NCBI GenBank assembly: GCA_028700185.1
Contig: JAQVTF010000004.1
Location: 1-57,999 of the forward strand
Length of the DNA stretch: 57,999 nucleotides
Reading direction: 5' to 3'
Source: Desulfobacteraceae bacterium
Lineage (GTDB): Bacteria; Desulfobacterota; Desulfobacteria; Desulfobacterales; UBA2174
The notes under the pieces are model-generated. The model saw only the letters and a program-made list of their open reading frames with translations. It was not told the origin of the DNA and searched no databases. Made by a program: the position numbers and the translations under genes. Positions within the stretch are counted from its first letter, which is position 1, and each line of letters starts with the position of its first letter. Positions 26,028-35,305 of this stretch are shown in pieces.

Positions 26028-28337
26028 TCAGATCTCCGCCATGGCGGCCGCCGCCACGGCCTGCCCCAGGCTGATGCCCCCGTCGTTGGCCGGCACCTGT
26101 TCGGGGGTGTACACGCTGAAACCGGCCGCCGCCAAGCCCTGCACCATCCCCTCCAGGAGGATGACATTCTGAAACACCCCGCCGGACAGGGCCACCTGGT
26201 CCAGTCCGGTCCGCCCACGCACCCGGCGGCAAAGCGCCACGAACAGGTCGATCACCGTACGGTGAAACCGTCCGGCCACCACCGACACCGGTGCCCCGGC
26301 GCCCAGATCGGCGGCCACGGCGCGGATCAAGGGAGCGGTGGCCACGGTAAAAATTTCCCCCGGTGTCACCTCGTAGGGATAGCGTCCCGCCGTGTCGAAA
26401 TCGGCGACCATTTCCAGTTCCATGGCGGCCTGGCCTTCGTAGTGGACCCGGGCCCTCACCCCGCAAAGAGCCGCCACGGCATCAAAAAGCCGGCCCAGGC
26501 TGGAGGTGGGGGGGGCGTTGATGCCGCTGCGGGCCATCCTGACGGCCAAATCCAGCTTCTCGGCGGGCACGGCCGCCCCCAGGGGCAGGTCGAGATCCTT
26601 CCAGTTGTCGCCGAAGGCATCGGCGAGATGAGCGGCCGCCATGCGCCAGGGTTCCCGAATGGCAATGGCCCCGCCCGGCATGGGCACATAGGCGAGATGG
26701 GCGACCCGCGAGAAGCCGCCGGCTTCGACCACCAGCACCTCCCCGCCCCAGACGGCCCCGTCCGTACCATAGCCGGTGCCATCCAGGGCCAAGCCGATCA
26801 CCGGACCCACGAGGCCGTGTTCCGCCATGACGGAAACGATGTGGGCATGGTGGTGCTGCACGGCAATGCGCCGCACCCCGGCGCGGCCCAGGGCGTAGCG
26901 GGTGCTGAGGTAATCGGGATGCAGGTCGTGGGCCACGATTTGCGGCTGGATGTCGAGAATCCGCTCCAGATGGGCCACGGTCTTTTCCAAAAACCGGTAG
27001 GCGGCCAGATTCTCCAGGTCCCCGATGTGTTGGCTGACAAAGGCTTCGGCACCCCGGGTGAGGCAGACGGTGTTCTTGAGGCCGGCCCCGCAGGCCAACA
27101 CCGGCGGCAGCGGCTGTCCCAGCGCAACGGGCTCGGGAACGTAGCCCCGGGATCGGCGGATGAAACGGGTGGCCCCGGCGGCCCGGCGCACGATGGAATC
27201 GTCGCTGCGCAGGTAGATGTCCCGGTCGTGGATCAAAAAATCGTCCGCGATCTCTCCCAGCCGCGCCAGGGCCTCCTGGTTGTCGATGCAGATCGGCTCG
27301 TCGCTTTGGTTGCCGCTGGTCATCACCAGGGCCTGGAAACCTTGACGCAGCAACAGGTGGTGCAGGGGGGTGTAGGGCAGCAGGATCCCGAAATAACGGC
27401 TGCCCGGCGCCACCCCGGGCGCCACGGGGTGGCCGGCGCGCTGGGGGGCGATGACGATGGGGCGCCGGGCTCCGGTGAGTAGCGCCTCTGCCGCCGGATC
27501 CAGTACGACCAGGCGCCGGGCCGCCGCCAGGTCCGGCACCATGAGGGCAAAGGGTTTCTCTTCGCGTCGCTTGCGCCGGCGCAGCCGATCCACCGCCTCG
27601 GGATCGAGGGCGTCCACGGCGAGGTGAAACCCGCCCAGCCCCTTGATGGCCGCAATCCGCCCGGACTTGAGACGCCGCGCCGTTTCGGCGATGGGGTCTG
27701 CCACCGCCACGGGCTGCCCATCGGCGGTGCACAGGGTCACCCGCGGTCCGCAGACCGGGCAGGCGTTGGGTTGGGCATGAAAGCGACGGTCGGCCGGATC
27801 ATCGTACTCCGCCTGGCAGGCCGGGCACATGGTGAAGCGGCGCATGCTGGTGTGGGGGCGATCGTAGGGGACATCCTCGATGATGGTGTAGCGCGGCCCG
27901 CAGTGGGTGCAGTTGATGAACGGGTAGCCGAAACGGCGGTCGGCCGGATCGAACAGCTCGGCCAGGCAGGCGTCGCAGACGGCCATGTCCGGACTGATCA
28001 AGGTCGCCCGGGCGGCGCCGCGCCGGCTGGTTTCGATGCGAAAATCCCCCCGGTGGCACACCTGGGCCGGGCCGGTCTCGATGCCGGTGATCCGGGCCAG
28101 AGGCGGCGTCTCACCGGCCAGGGCGACGGCAAAGGCGTCCAGGGCCGCGGTGGGCCCCTCGATGTGAACCACGACTCCCTCGGAGGTGTTGGCCACCTCT
28201 CCGGTCAACCCCAAACGCCGGGCCAACTGGTAGACGAAAGGCCTGAACCCCACCCCCTGAACGATGCCCCGAATCAGGAGCCGGCGGGCTTCCAGCGGTG
28301 GGTCGGCACCGCTGGTCATGACGGCTTCGGCAACCAT
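26028..28337 (-). CDS. hypF: Carbamoyltransferase HypF
   Basis: The 769 residues fall in the order expected of HypF. An acylphosphatase domain comes first (GIVQGVGFRPFVYQLA, near 24-39). Two zinc-finger pairs follow (CDACLAE, CTHCGPRY, CPACQAEY, CPVCGP; about 120-195). A YrdC-like domain spans ~205-390, and a Kae1-like domain at the C-terminus has the metal-binding HHHAHIVSVMAEHG. It transfers a carbamoyl group from carbamoyl phosphate to the HypE Cys. It starts 6 bp after hypC. The first ATG lacks a clear ribosome site and a second ATG six codons on is possible; translational coupling to hypC is likely. Confidence 0.95.
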   Translation of the reverse strand: MVAEAVMTSGADPPLEARRLLIRGIVQGVGFRPFVYQLARRLGLTGEVANTSEGVVVHIEGPTAALDAFAVALAGETPPLARITGIETGPAQVCHRGDFRIETSRRGAARATLISPDMAVCDACLAELFDPADRRFGYPFINCTHCGPRYTIIEDVPYDRPHTSMRRFTMCPACQAEYDDPADRRFHAQPNACPVCGPRVTLCTADGQPVAVADPIAETARRLKSGRIAAIKGLGGFHLAVDALDPEAVDRLRRRKRREEKPFALMVPDLAAARRLVVLDPAAEALLTGARRPIVIAPQRAGHPVAPGVAPGSRYFGILLPYTPLHHLLLRQGFQALVMTSGNQSDEPICIDNQEALARLGEIADDFLIHDRDIYLRSDDSIVRRAAGATRFIRRSRGYVPEPVALGQPLPPVLACGAGLKNTVCLTRGAEAFVSQHIGDLENLAAYRFLEKTVAHLERILDIQPQIVAHDLHPDYLSTRYALGRAGVRRIAVQHHHAHIVSVMAEHGLVGPVIGLALDGTGYGTDGAVWGGEVLVVEAGGFSRVAHLAYVPMPGGAIAIREPWRMAAAHLADAFGDNWKDLDLPLGAAVPAEKLDLAVRMARSGINAPPTSSLGRLFDAVAALCGVRARVHYEGQAAMELEMVADFDTAGRYPYEVTPGEIFTVATAPLIRAVAADLGAGAPVSVVAGRFHRTVIDLFVALCRRVRGRTGLDQVALSGGVFQNVILLEGMVQGLAAAGFSVYTPEQVPANDGGISLGQAVAAAAMAEI

Positions 28338-28343
28338 GGAGGG

Positions 28344-28586
28344 TCAGGGCTCTTGGGACCGGGCCGCATCGTAGGCATCGGCCGCCTCGCGCAGCAGGCG
28401 CAGGGATTCCAGGGCGGTCTGTTCGTCGATGGTCTGGATGGCGAAGCCGGCGTGCACGATGACGTAGTCACCCACCCGGGCGTCTTCGAGCAGCAGCAGA
28501 CTCGCCTCGCGCCGCACACCGTCCACGTCGATGACGGCCATCTGGTTTTCAATTTTCGTAATGCGGGAAGGTATCGCCAGACACAT
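28344..28586 (-). CDS. hypC: Hydrogenase assembly chaperone HypC
   Basis: This 80-residue protein starts with MCLAIPSRI; the Cys after the initiator Met is the conserved ligand of the Fe precursor in HypC/HybG. A small beta-barrel core follows (GDYVIVHAGFAIQTID). It binds HypD and the immature large subunit. It overlaps the protease gene by 38 bp, so the two are translationally linked. Confidence 0.95.
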   Translation of the reverse strand: MCLAIPSRITKIENQMAVIDVDGVRREASLLLLEDARVGDYVIVHAGFAIQTIDEQTALESLRLLREAADAYDAARSQEP

Positions 28587-29085
28587 GGGGTTTTTTCCTT
28601 TTTACGGCGGGGCAGCCGAGGCGCTCAAGCTCCGCCAGCACCATTGCGATCACCGGATCCACGCAGGCCTCCAGGGTCGGGCTCAACCCGATGACCATGG
28701 TTTCCATGTCCTGGGGTTCGGCGCCCACGATCACCGTTTCGGGCACCTTGTCCAGGGCCTGGCACAGGGTCAGGGCTTCGAGGAAATCGATCTGATGCAG
28801 GGAGTTTTTGGCCCGGATACGGCCGGGAATCTCGTCACCGGCCAAGCGGTACAGATCCCCGGGCCGGCCGTGGTTGCGGATGATGTCCACCACGATGAGG
28901 TGATCGGCACCGGCGATCACCCCCATCAGATGAACCCCCAGGACGCCGCCGTCAACGAGGGTGACGGCATCGGGGACATCGTACCATTTCTGCAATTTTT
29001 CAATGACCCGGATACCGAAGCCCTCGTCTCGCAACAGCACGTTGCCGACACCGAGCACCAGGATCTGGGGATTTGCTTGGGTCAT
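28549..29085 (-). CDS. [NiFe]-hydrogenase maturation protease (HyaD/HybD family)
   Basis: This 178-residue protein has the endoprotease features: ILVLGVGNVLLRDEGFG at residues 8-24 (the Glu is a nickel ligand), VDGG near 44, VVDIIRN near 64 (the Asp ligand), and GAEPQDMET near 120. It clips the C-terminal peptide of the hydrogenase large subunit after Ni insertion. The start ATG has GAGGCG upstream; a longer open frame into the upstream region is not supported. The likely client is the large subunit encoded at 35306-36958. Confidence 0.92.
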   Translation of the reverse strand: MTQANPQILVLGVGNVLLRDEGFGIRVIEKLQKWYDVPDAVTLVDGGVLGVHLMGVIAGADHLIVVDIIRNHGRPGDLYRLAGDEIPGRIRAKNSLHQIDFLEALTLCQALDKVPETVIVGAEPQDMETMVIGLSPTLEACVDPVIAMVLAELERLGCPAVKRKKPHVSGDTFPHYEN

Positions 29086-29270
29086 GATCGCCTCGGTTCT
29101 GGGCGGCTTGCGCAGGGGCCGCGGCCGCCGTCGATGGACACAAACAATCACTTTAATACCAAAATCGCCCGGACGCAACGGCGGAGGCCGCGGCGGCGGG
29201 CGATTCACGGAAATGGCGCCAGATTCCGGGCGCCGGCAAGATCGGATCTTCGGCGGGTTTTTCAAACAAC

Positions 29271-29300
29271 GGGCGGCGCCGCATGAACGAGACGCCGCCC
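29271..29300 (-). terminator. Possible terminator after acetoacetyl-CoA synthetase
   Basis: An 8-bp GC-rich stem pairs 29271-29278 (GGGCGGCG) with 29293-29300 around a 14-nt loop. On the minus strand TTGTTTG follows, a weak T-tract. The region 29086-29329 shows no gene. Confidence 0.4.
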
Positions 29301-29329
29301 GCAGGAAATGCCGATTGGCGGAGCGGCCA

Positions 29330-31291
<1,962 letters not shown>

Positions 31292-31370
31292 GCGACCTCC
31301 TTGCGGTTATCCCCTTTGGCCATGGGGAATTAGAATTCCACCAGCTTCAATTCTTTCAGTCCCGAGCCCG

Positions 31371-31387
31371 TTGACAGGTCCGGTCAA
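31371..31387. promoter_or_regulatory. Inverted repeat at the regulator/ligase junction
   Basis: TTGAC-N7-GTCAA lies at 31371-31387, overlapping the stop of the XRE-cupin gene and 80 bp before the AACS start. It may be an operator or processing site. The arms are short, so chance is possible. Confidence 0.25.
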
Positions 31388-31941
31388 GGCACGTAGATGA
31401 CCATCACGCACCTGGCATCCCGGGGGCCCGGGCATCGGACGGAATGCGGAATGCCGGAATCAAAGTACACGCAATCCCCCACCTCCAGCACGTATTCGGT
31501 CTCGCCGTGGCAAAAGTGCAGGGTGCCGTCCACCACGAGCAGCATCTCCTCGCCTTCGTGCTGAAACACCGCCTTTTCGGTGGCATGGGCCGGGATCGTC
31601 AGAATCGCCGGTTCCATCTTCTTGTCGGGGTATTTGTGGGCCAGGGTCTCGTAGGCGTAGCCGAAGGCGGCGCCGGGCCTGGCCATTGACTGCCGTTCGC
31701 TCCTGCGCACCAGAGAGCAGCGCCCTTCGGTAACCTCTTCCTCGAAAATCCGGGACACGGAAACCCCGAGGGCCTTGGCAATGACGATGAGGGTGGACAC
31801 CGGAGGGGATCGATCCGAATTTTCGACCTTGGAGAGGTAGCCCTTGGTGTAGCCGGTCCTGGCGGCCAGGGCCTCCAGGGTGAGGTTACGGGCGACGCGA
31901 AGCGATTTGATCTGCTTTCCGATCATTGATTCCGGAATCAT
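31384..31941 (-). CDS. XRE-family HTH plus cupin transcriptional regulator
   Basis: This 185-residue protein has an N-terminal XRE helix-turn-helix (LRVARNLTLEALAARTGYTK, then GYLSKVENSDRSPPVSTLI; about residues 13-60). Its C-terminal cupin barrel (HEGEEMLLVVDGTLHF, then LEVGDCVYFDSGIPHSVR) is likely the small-molecule sensor. This architecture is common in local metabolic regulators. The start has AGAGG 6 nt upstream. It precedes acetoacetyl-CoA synthetase, so it probably responds to a keto-acid or acyl ligand and controls its own operon. Confidence 0.9.
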   Translation of the reverse strand: MIPESMIGKQIKSLRVARNLTLEALAARTGYTKGYLSKVENSDRSPPVSTLIVIAKALGVSVSRIFEEEVTEGRCSLVRRSERQSMARPGAAFGYAYETLAHKYPDKKMEPAILTIPAHATEKAVFQHEGEEMLLVVDGTLHFCHGETEYVLEVGDCVYFDSGIPHSVRCPGPRDARCVMVIYVP

Positions 31942-32020
31942 CCAGACCTCTTTCGCCCAGCGGTCGCCGGAGTTTCATTCTGGGAAACGCTGATGGATGG
32001 GCAAACTCGGACAAAAATCG

Positions 32021-32049
32021 TTATCTATCCATAATGGTTGGATAAATAA
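32021..32049. promoter_or_regulatory. Operator-like palindrome upstream of the XRE-cupin gene
   Basis: TTATCTATCCA (32021-32031), a 7-nt spacer and TGGATAAATAA (32039-32049) form an inverted repeat with 10 of 11 arm positions complementary. It sits in the AT-rich 234-bp region 80 nt upstream of the XRE-cupin ATG. It is a natural candidate for that regulator's own site. Confidence 0.5.
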
Positions 32050-32175
32050 AAAATCAAAGTTTCACGCTGGAATACCTAATGCGTGCCTGGATACATGTCA
32101 AGTCTTTTTATGCCACGACAGGAACTGGGCCGCCCAACATCGACTGAACGACGTTCCATCCAAATGATTTCCGCC

Positions 32176-32688
32176 CTAAAATCGGGGAGAAACCGGTCGC
32201 GGCGGGGGGAGGGGAAACAGCAGGTTGTCGTTGTGGAGCCTCACGGCCTCGGCCTTGTCCGCCGCCACCATCACCGGCACCTGCCAGGCGACCTTGCACC
32301 CCTCGATCAGGGCTGGAAAGGCGACCAGCACCCAGTAGCGCCCCGGCGCCACGGGGGGGAAGGCGAAGGTTCCGTCCTCGGCGCTGACGCTGGTGGCCGC
32401 CACGTATCGGGCATCGGTCTGGATGCGTCTGGAGACGGCCTTGAAAAAATCCATATGAATCCGGTTAAGTCGAACCCCCGGTTCATAGGTCAACGCCTCG
32501 GCCGCCGCCACAATCGCCTTGGCGTCCACGGCCTCGGTGACCAGCAGCAGGCGGATCCATTCCCCGGGCACCCTGCGCCCGTCGGGAAGCGCCAGTTCCA
32601 CGTTTCCCCGAACCACGCCAACGCCGGCGGCGCTCACCGGCAGTCCCGTCAGCAGAAGCAGGCAAATGACCACTCCGATACGGTGCAT
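32176..32688 (-). CDS. Small secreted protein with carboxypeptidase-regulatory-like beta fold
   Basis: This 170-residue protein has a clear signal peptide (VVICLLLLTGLPVSAAG, cleavage near residue 21). The C-terminal half (AEDGTFAFPPVAPGRYWVLV) resembles the carboxypeptidase regulatory-like or transthyretin-like fold of exported proteins. The C-terminus is Pro-rich. GGGGAGG lies about 5 nt before the ATG. It is divergent from the aldehyde oxidoreductase gene over 153 bp. The function is unknown; the fold suggests a structural or binding role outside the cytoplasm. Confidence 0.75.
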   Translation of the reverse strand: MHRIGVVICLLLLTGLPVSAAGVGVVRGNVELALPDGRRVPGEWIRLLLVTEAVDAKAIVAAAEALTYEPGVRLNRIHMDFFKAVSRRIQTDARYVAATSVSAEDGTFAFPPVAPGRYWVLVAFPALIEGCKVAWQVPVMVAADKAEAVRLHNDNLLFPLPPPRPVSPRF

Positions 32689-32735
32689 CGCGTCCTCCCC
32701 GAATTTTCCTGGAACCGTTTCCGCCCCGGCACCCG

Positions 32736-32796
32736 CAACAGCCGCCGGCATCGCTGGCAACGGCTGTTGACAAAACCATCTTCTCCCCCCTAATCT
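32736..32796 (+). promoter_or_regulatory. Promoter with overlapping inverted repeat upstream of the aldehyde oxidoreductase gene
   Basis: TTGACA (32767-32772), 18 nt, TAATCT (32791-32796) form a likely sigma-70 promoter. A perfect 9-bp inverted repeat, CAACAGCCG (32736-32744) and CGGCTGTTG (32761-32769) with a 16-nt spacer, runs into the -35 box, as an operator would. Confidence 0.5.
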
Positions 32797-32841
32797 GCCG
32801 TTCAGGCTCAACGCCCGCCCTTCGCCGCCAAGGAGACCGCC

Positions 32842-34794
32842 ATGGAACTGGGCTGCACGGGTAAAATCCTGGTGGTGGATCTGACCACCGGAGGAATCCA
32901 GACCCAAACCGTCGCAGATGCCGTCTACGAGAACTTCCTCTCCGGCCTCGGGTTGGGCGCCTGGTATCTGTACCACAATATTGAGCCCCATGCCGACCCC
33001 CTGGGGCCGCAAAACGTCCTCGGTTTCGTCGCCGGGTTTCTCACCGGCAGCGGCAGCCTATTTTCCGGGCGCTGGCTGGTGGTGGGCAAGAGCCCCCTCA
33101 CCGGCTGCTGGGGGGAAGCCAACGCCGGAGGCTCCTTCGCGCCGGCCATCAAGCAGTGCGGTTTCGACGCGATCTTTTTTTCCGGCATCAGTCCCCGCCC
33201 GGTCTACCTCTTTGCCGACGGTAACCGCGCCGAGCTCCGCGACGCCACCGATATTTGGGGCCTGGACGCCGGGGCCACCGAAGCCCGTCTTGACGCCATG
33301 CACCCAGGCAGAAAGCGCCCCCGCATCGCCTGCATCGGGCCGGCCGGAGAACGCCAATCCCTCATCGCCGGCGTCGTTCACGATGGCGGCCGCCTGGCCG
33401 CCCGGGCCGGCTTGGGGGCGGTGATGGGCGCCAAGCGGCTCAAGGCGCTGGCCCTGGCCGGCAGCCAGCGGATCAAGGTGGCCCACCGCCCGGAAGTGTT
33501 GCGCCTCAGCCGCGACGTCAGCGCCATGGTTCAGCACCAGCCGCCCTTCGTCTCGGGCAAGGTGGCGGCCTACCTCGGACGCCTGGTGCGGGCCCTGCCC
33601 ACCCAGATGGAAACCGACGGTCTGATCTACAAGACGATCCTGCGCAAGTGGGGCACGGTGGGCATGAACCAGATGTCCATCGAGATGGGCGATGCACCGG
33701 TGCAGAACTGGCGCGGCACCCACCACGATTTCGACCTGGACACCTCCTCCCGCCTGGCGCCGGACGTCTTTACCCGCCCCGTGGTGGCCAAGTACTTCTG
33801 CTATTCGTGCCCCCTGGGATGCGGCGCTTTGGTGGAGGGGGCGCCCGGAAAGCCGCGGACCCACCGGCCGGAGTACGAAACGGTCATGGCCCTGGGTCCC
33901 CTGTGCATGAACGCCGATGCCGAGAGCATCTTCCAGATGAACGAGATGCTCAACCAAGCCGGCATGGACAGCATCTCGGCCGGCGCCACCATCGCCTTTG
34001 CCATGGAATGCTACGAGCACGGACTGATCACCCGGGCCGACACCGACGGGCTGGCGCTGACCTGGGGCAACAGCGCCGCCATGGTAGCCCTGATCGACAG
34101 GATGATCCGGCGCGAGGGGATCGGCGATCTGCTGGCCGACGGCAGTCGCATGGCGGCCCGGCGCATCGGTGCCGGCAGCGAGCGTTTCGCCATCCATGCC
34201 GGCGGCCAGGAACTGCCGATGCACGACAGCCGCTTCGACCCCGGGTTCGCCCTGCACTACACCGTGGAACCGGCCCCGGGCCGCCACACCGTGGGATCCC
34301 TGCTGTACTATGAGATGTTCCAACTCTGGCGCCAGATTGAAACCCTCCCCGATCCGAGCCGCTTCTACCTGAAACGCAGCAAGTACGATACCGACGTGGA
34401 AAAGGCCCGCATGGCCGCGGCGTGCAGCCAGTTCGTCAATCTGATCAACGCGGCCGGGATCTGTCTCTTCGGCGCCTTCCTCGGGGTGCATCGACTGCCG
34501 GTCTTCCAATGGCTGGATGCCGTCGGCGGCCGCCCCCGGTCGCCGGTGGACTACCTGCGCATCGGGGTCAACATCCAGACGGTGCGCCAGGCCTTCAACT
34601 TTCGCCAGGGGATCGATCCCCTGGCCGTCCGGGTCAGCGATCGGGCCCTGGGACGACCGCCCCAGTCCCGCGGCGCCAATGAGGGGCGCTCGGTGGCGGT
34701 GGAAAAACTGGTGGAGGAATACTTCGGGCAGTTCGATTGGGATCGGCACACCGGCCGGCCCCGGGATTCGGACCTGAAAAAAATCGGACTCTGA
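32842..34794 (+). CDS. Aldehyde:ferredoxin oxidoreductase family tungsten/molybdenum enzyme (AorB/Wor type)
   Basis: This 650-residue protein has the AOR fold. The N-terminal domain opens with TGKILVVDLTTG and carries GRWLVVGKSPLTGCWGEANAG. The [4Fe-4S] ligands lie in CYSCPLGCG near residues 319-326 with a distant Cys in NAAGICLFG near 540. TGVCLF-type sequence there also contacts the pterin. The family oxidises aldehydes to acids with ferredoxin, or in reverse reduces activated acids, using a W-bis-pyranopterin. It is followed 1 bp later by a four-cluster ferredoxin gene. The substrate cannot be predicted. Confidence 0.9.
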   Translation: MELGCTGKILVVDLTTGGIQTQTVADAVYENFLSGLGLGAWYLYHNIEPHADPLGPQNVLGFVAGFLTGSGSLFSGRWLVVGKSPLTGCWGEANAGGSFAPAIKQCGFDAIFFSGISPRPVYLFADGNRAELRDATDIWGLDAGATEARLDAMHPGRKRPRIACIGPAGERQSLIAGVVHDGGRLAARAGLGAVMGAKRLKALALAGSQRIKVAHRPEVLRLSRDVSAMVQHQPPFVSGKVAAYLGRLVRALPTQMETDGLIYKTILRKWGTVGMNQMSIEMGDAPVQNWRGTHHDFDLDTSSRLAPDVFTRPVVAKYFCYSCPLGCGALVEGAPGKPRTHRPEYETVMALGPLCMNADAESIFQMNEMLNQAGMDSISAGATIAFAMECYEHGLITRADTDGLALTWGNSAAMVALIDRMIRREGIGDLLADGSRMAARRIGAGSERFAIHAGGQELPMHDSRFDPGFALHYTVEPAPGRHTVGSLLYYEMFQLWRQIETLPDPSRFYLKRSKYDTDVEKARMAAACSQFVNLINAAGICLFGAFLGVHRLPVFQWLDAVGGRPRSPVDYLRIGVNIQTVRQAFNFRQGIDPLAVRVSDRALGRPPQSRGANEGRSVAVEKLVEEYFGQFDWDRHTGRPRDSDLKKIGL

Positions 34795-34795
34795 A

Positions 34796-35224
34796 ATGGC
34801 CTATACCATCACCGATTCGTGCATCGGCTGCGGCATGTGCAAACTGGTCTGCCCGGTGGAGGCCATCGAGGGCCAACCGCGCAAGGATCACCGCATCCTG
34901 GCCCCCCGCTGCATCGACTGCGGGGCCTGCGGCCGGATCTGCCCCCAGGAGGCCGTCAAGGACCCTTCGGGCCACGTCTGCCAGCGGATCCGCCTTCGCC
35001 GCCGTTGGCCCAAGCCCCGGATTTCTGAGCTTGCCTGCATCGGCTGCACCGTGTGCATTCAATCGTGCCCCACGAGCTGCCTGGGTCTCACGGCCCCCGG
35101 CGGCAGCGTCGAATCGGTGCGTCAGGCGATGCTCGTTTCACCGGAGGCCTGCATCGGGTGCGGCATCTGCGCCACCGACTGTCCGGTGGCGGCCATCGAA
35201 ATGGTGGCCCCGGAACCGTTTTGA
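34796..35224 (+). CDS. Ferredoxin with four [4Fe-4S] motifs, partner of the aldehyde oxidoreductase
   Basis: This 142-residue protein contains four CxxCxxCxxxC motifs: CIGCGMCKLVC, CIDCGACGRIC, CIGCTVCIQSC and CIGCGICATDC. It is separated by 1 bp from the oxidoreductase gene, so it is very likely its electron-transfer subunit. The pair resembles AorB with AorA of the Aromatoleum-type AOR; the third, FAD-binding AorC is absent here. No Tat or Sec signal is seen, so the complex should be cytoplasmic. Confidence 0.9.
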   Translation: MAYTITDSCIGCGMCKLVCPVEAIEGQPRKDHRILAPRCIDCGACGRICPQEAVKDPSGHVCQRIRLRRRWPKPRISELACIGCTVCIQSCPTSCLGLTAPGGSVESVRQAMLVSPEACIGCGICATDCPVAAIEMVAPEPF

Positions 35225-35240
35225 CGGAAGCGACACAAAC

Positions 35241-35270
35241 GAAAGGCCCTCCGTTTCCAGAGGGCCTTTC
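35241..35270. terminator. Bidirectional terminator hairpin between the ferredoxin and hynA genes
   Basis: A perfect 11-bp stem pairs 35241-35251 (GAAAGGCCCTC) with 35260-35270 around an 8-nt loop. The CTTTC end plus following bases gives modest T-tracts on both strands. It lies between two convergent operons. Confidence 0.75.
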
Positions 35271-35305
35271 GTATTACGGCGATGAAGAGGACAGTGGAGA
35301 ATCCG

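Noticed and set aside
26482-27732. Second minus-strand open frame inside hypF
   Set aside because: It is in a different frame within the complete, motif-rich hypF and shows only Arg/Gly/Pro-biased content.
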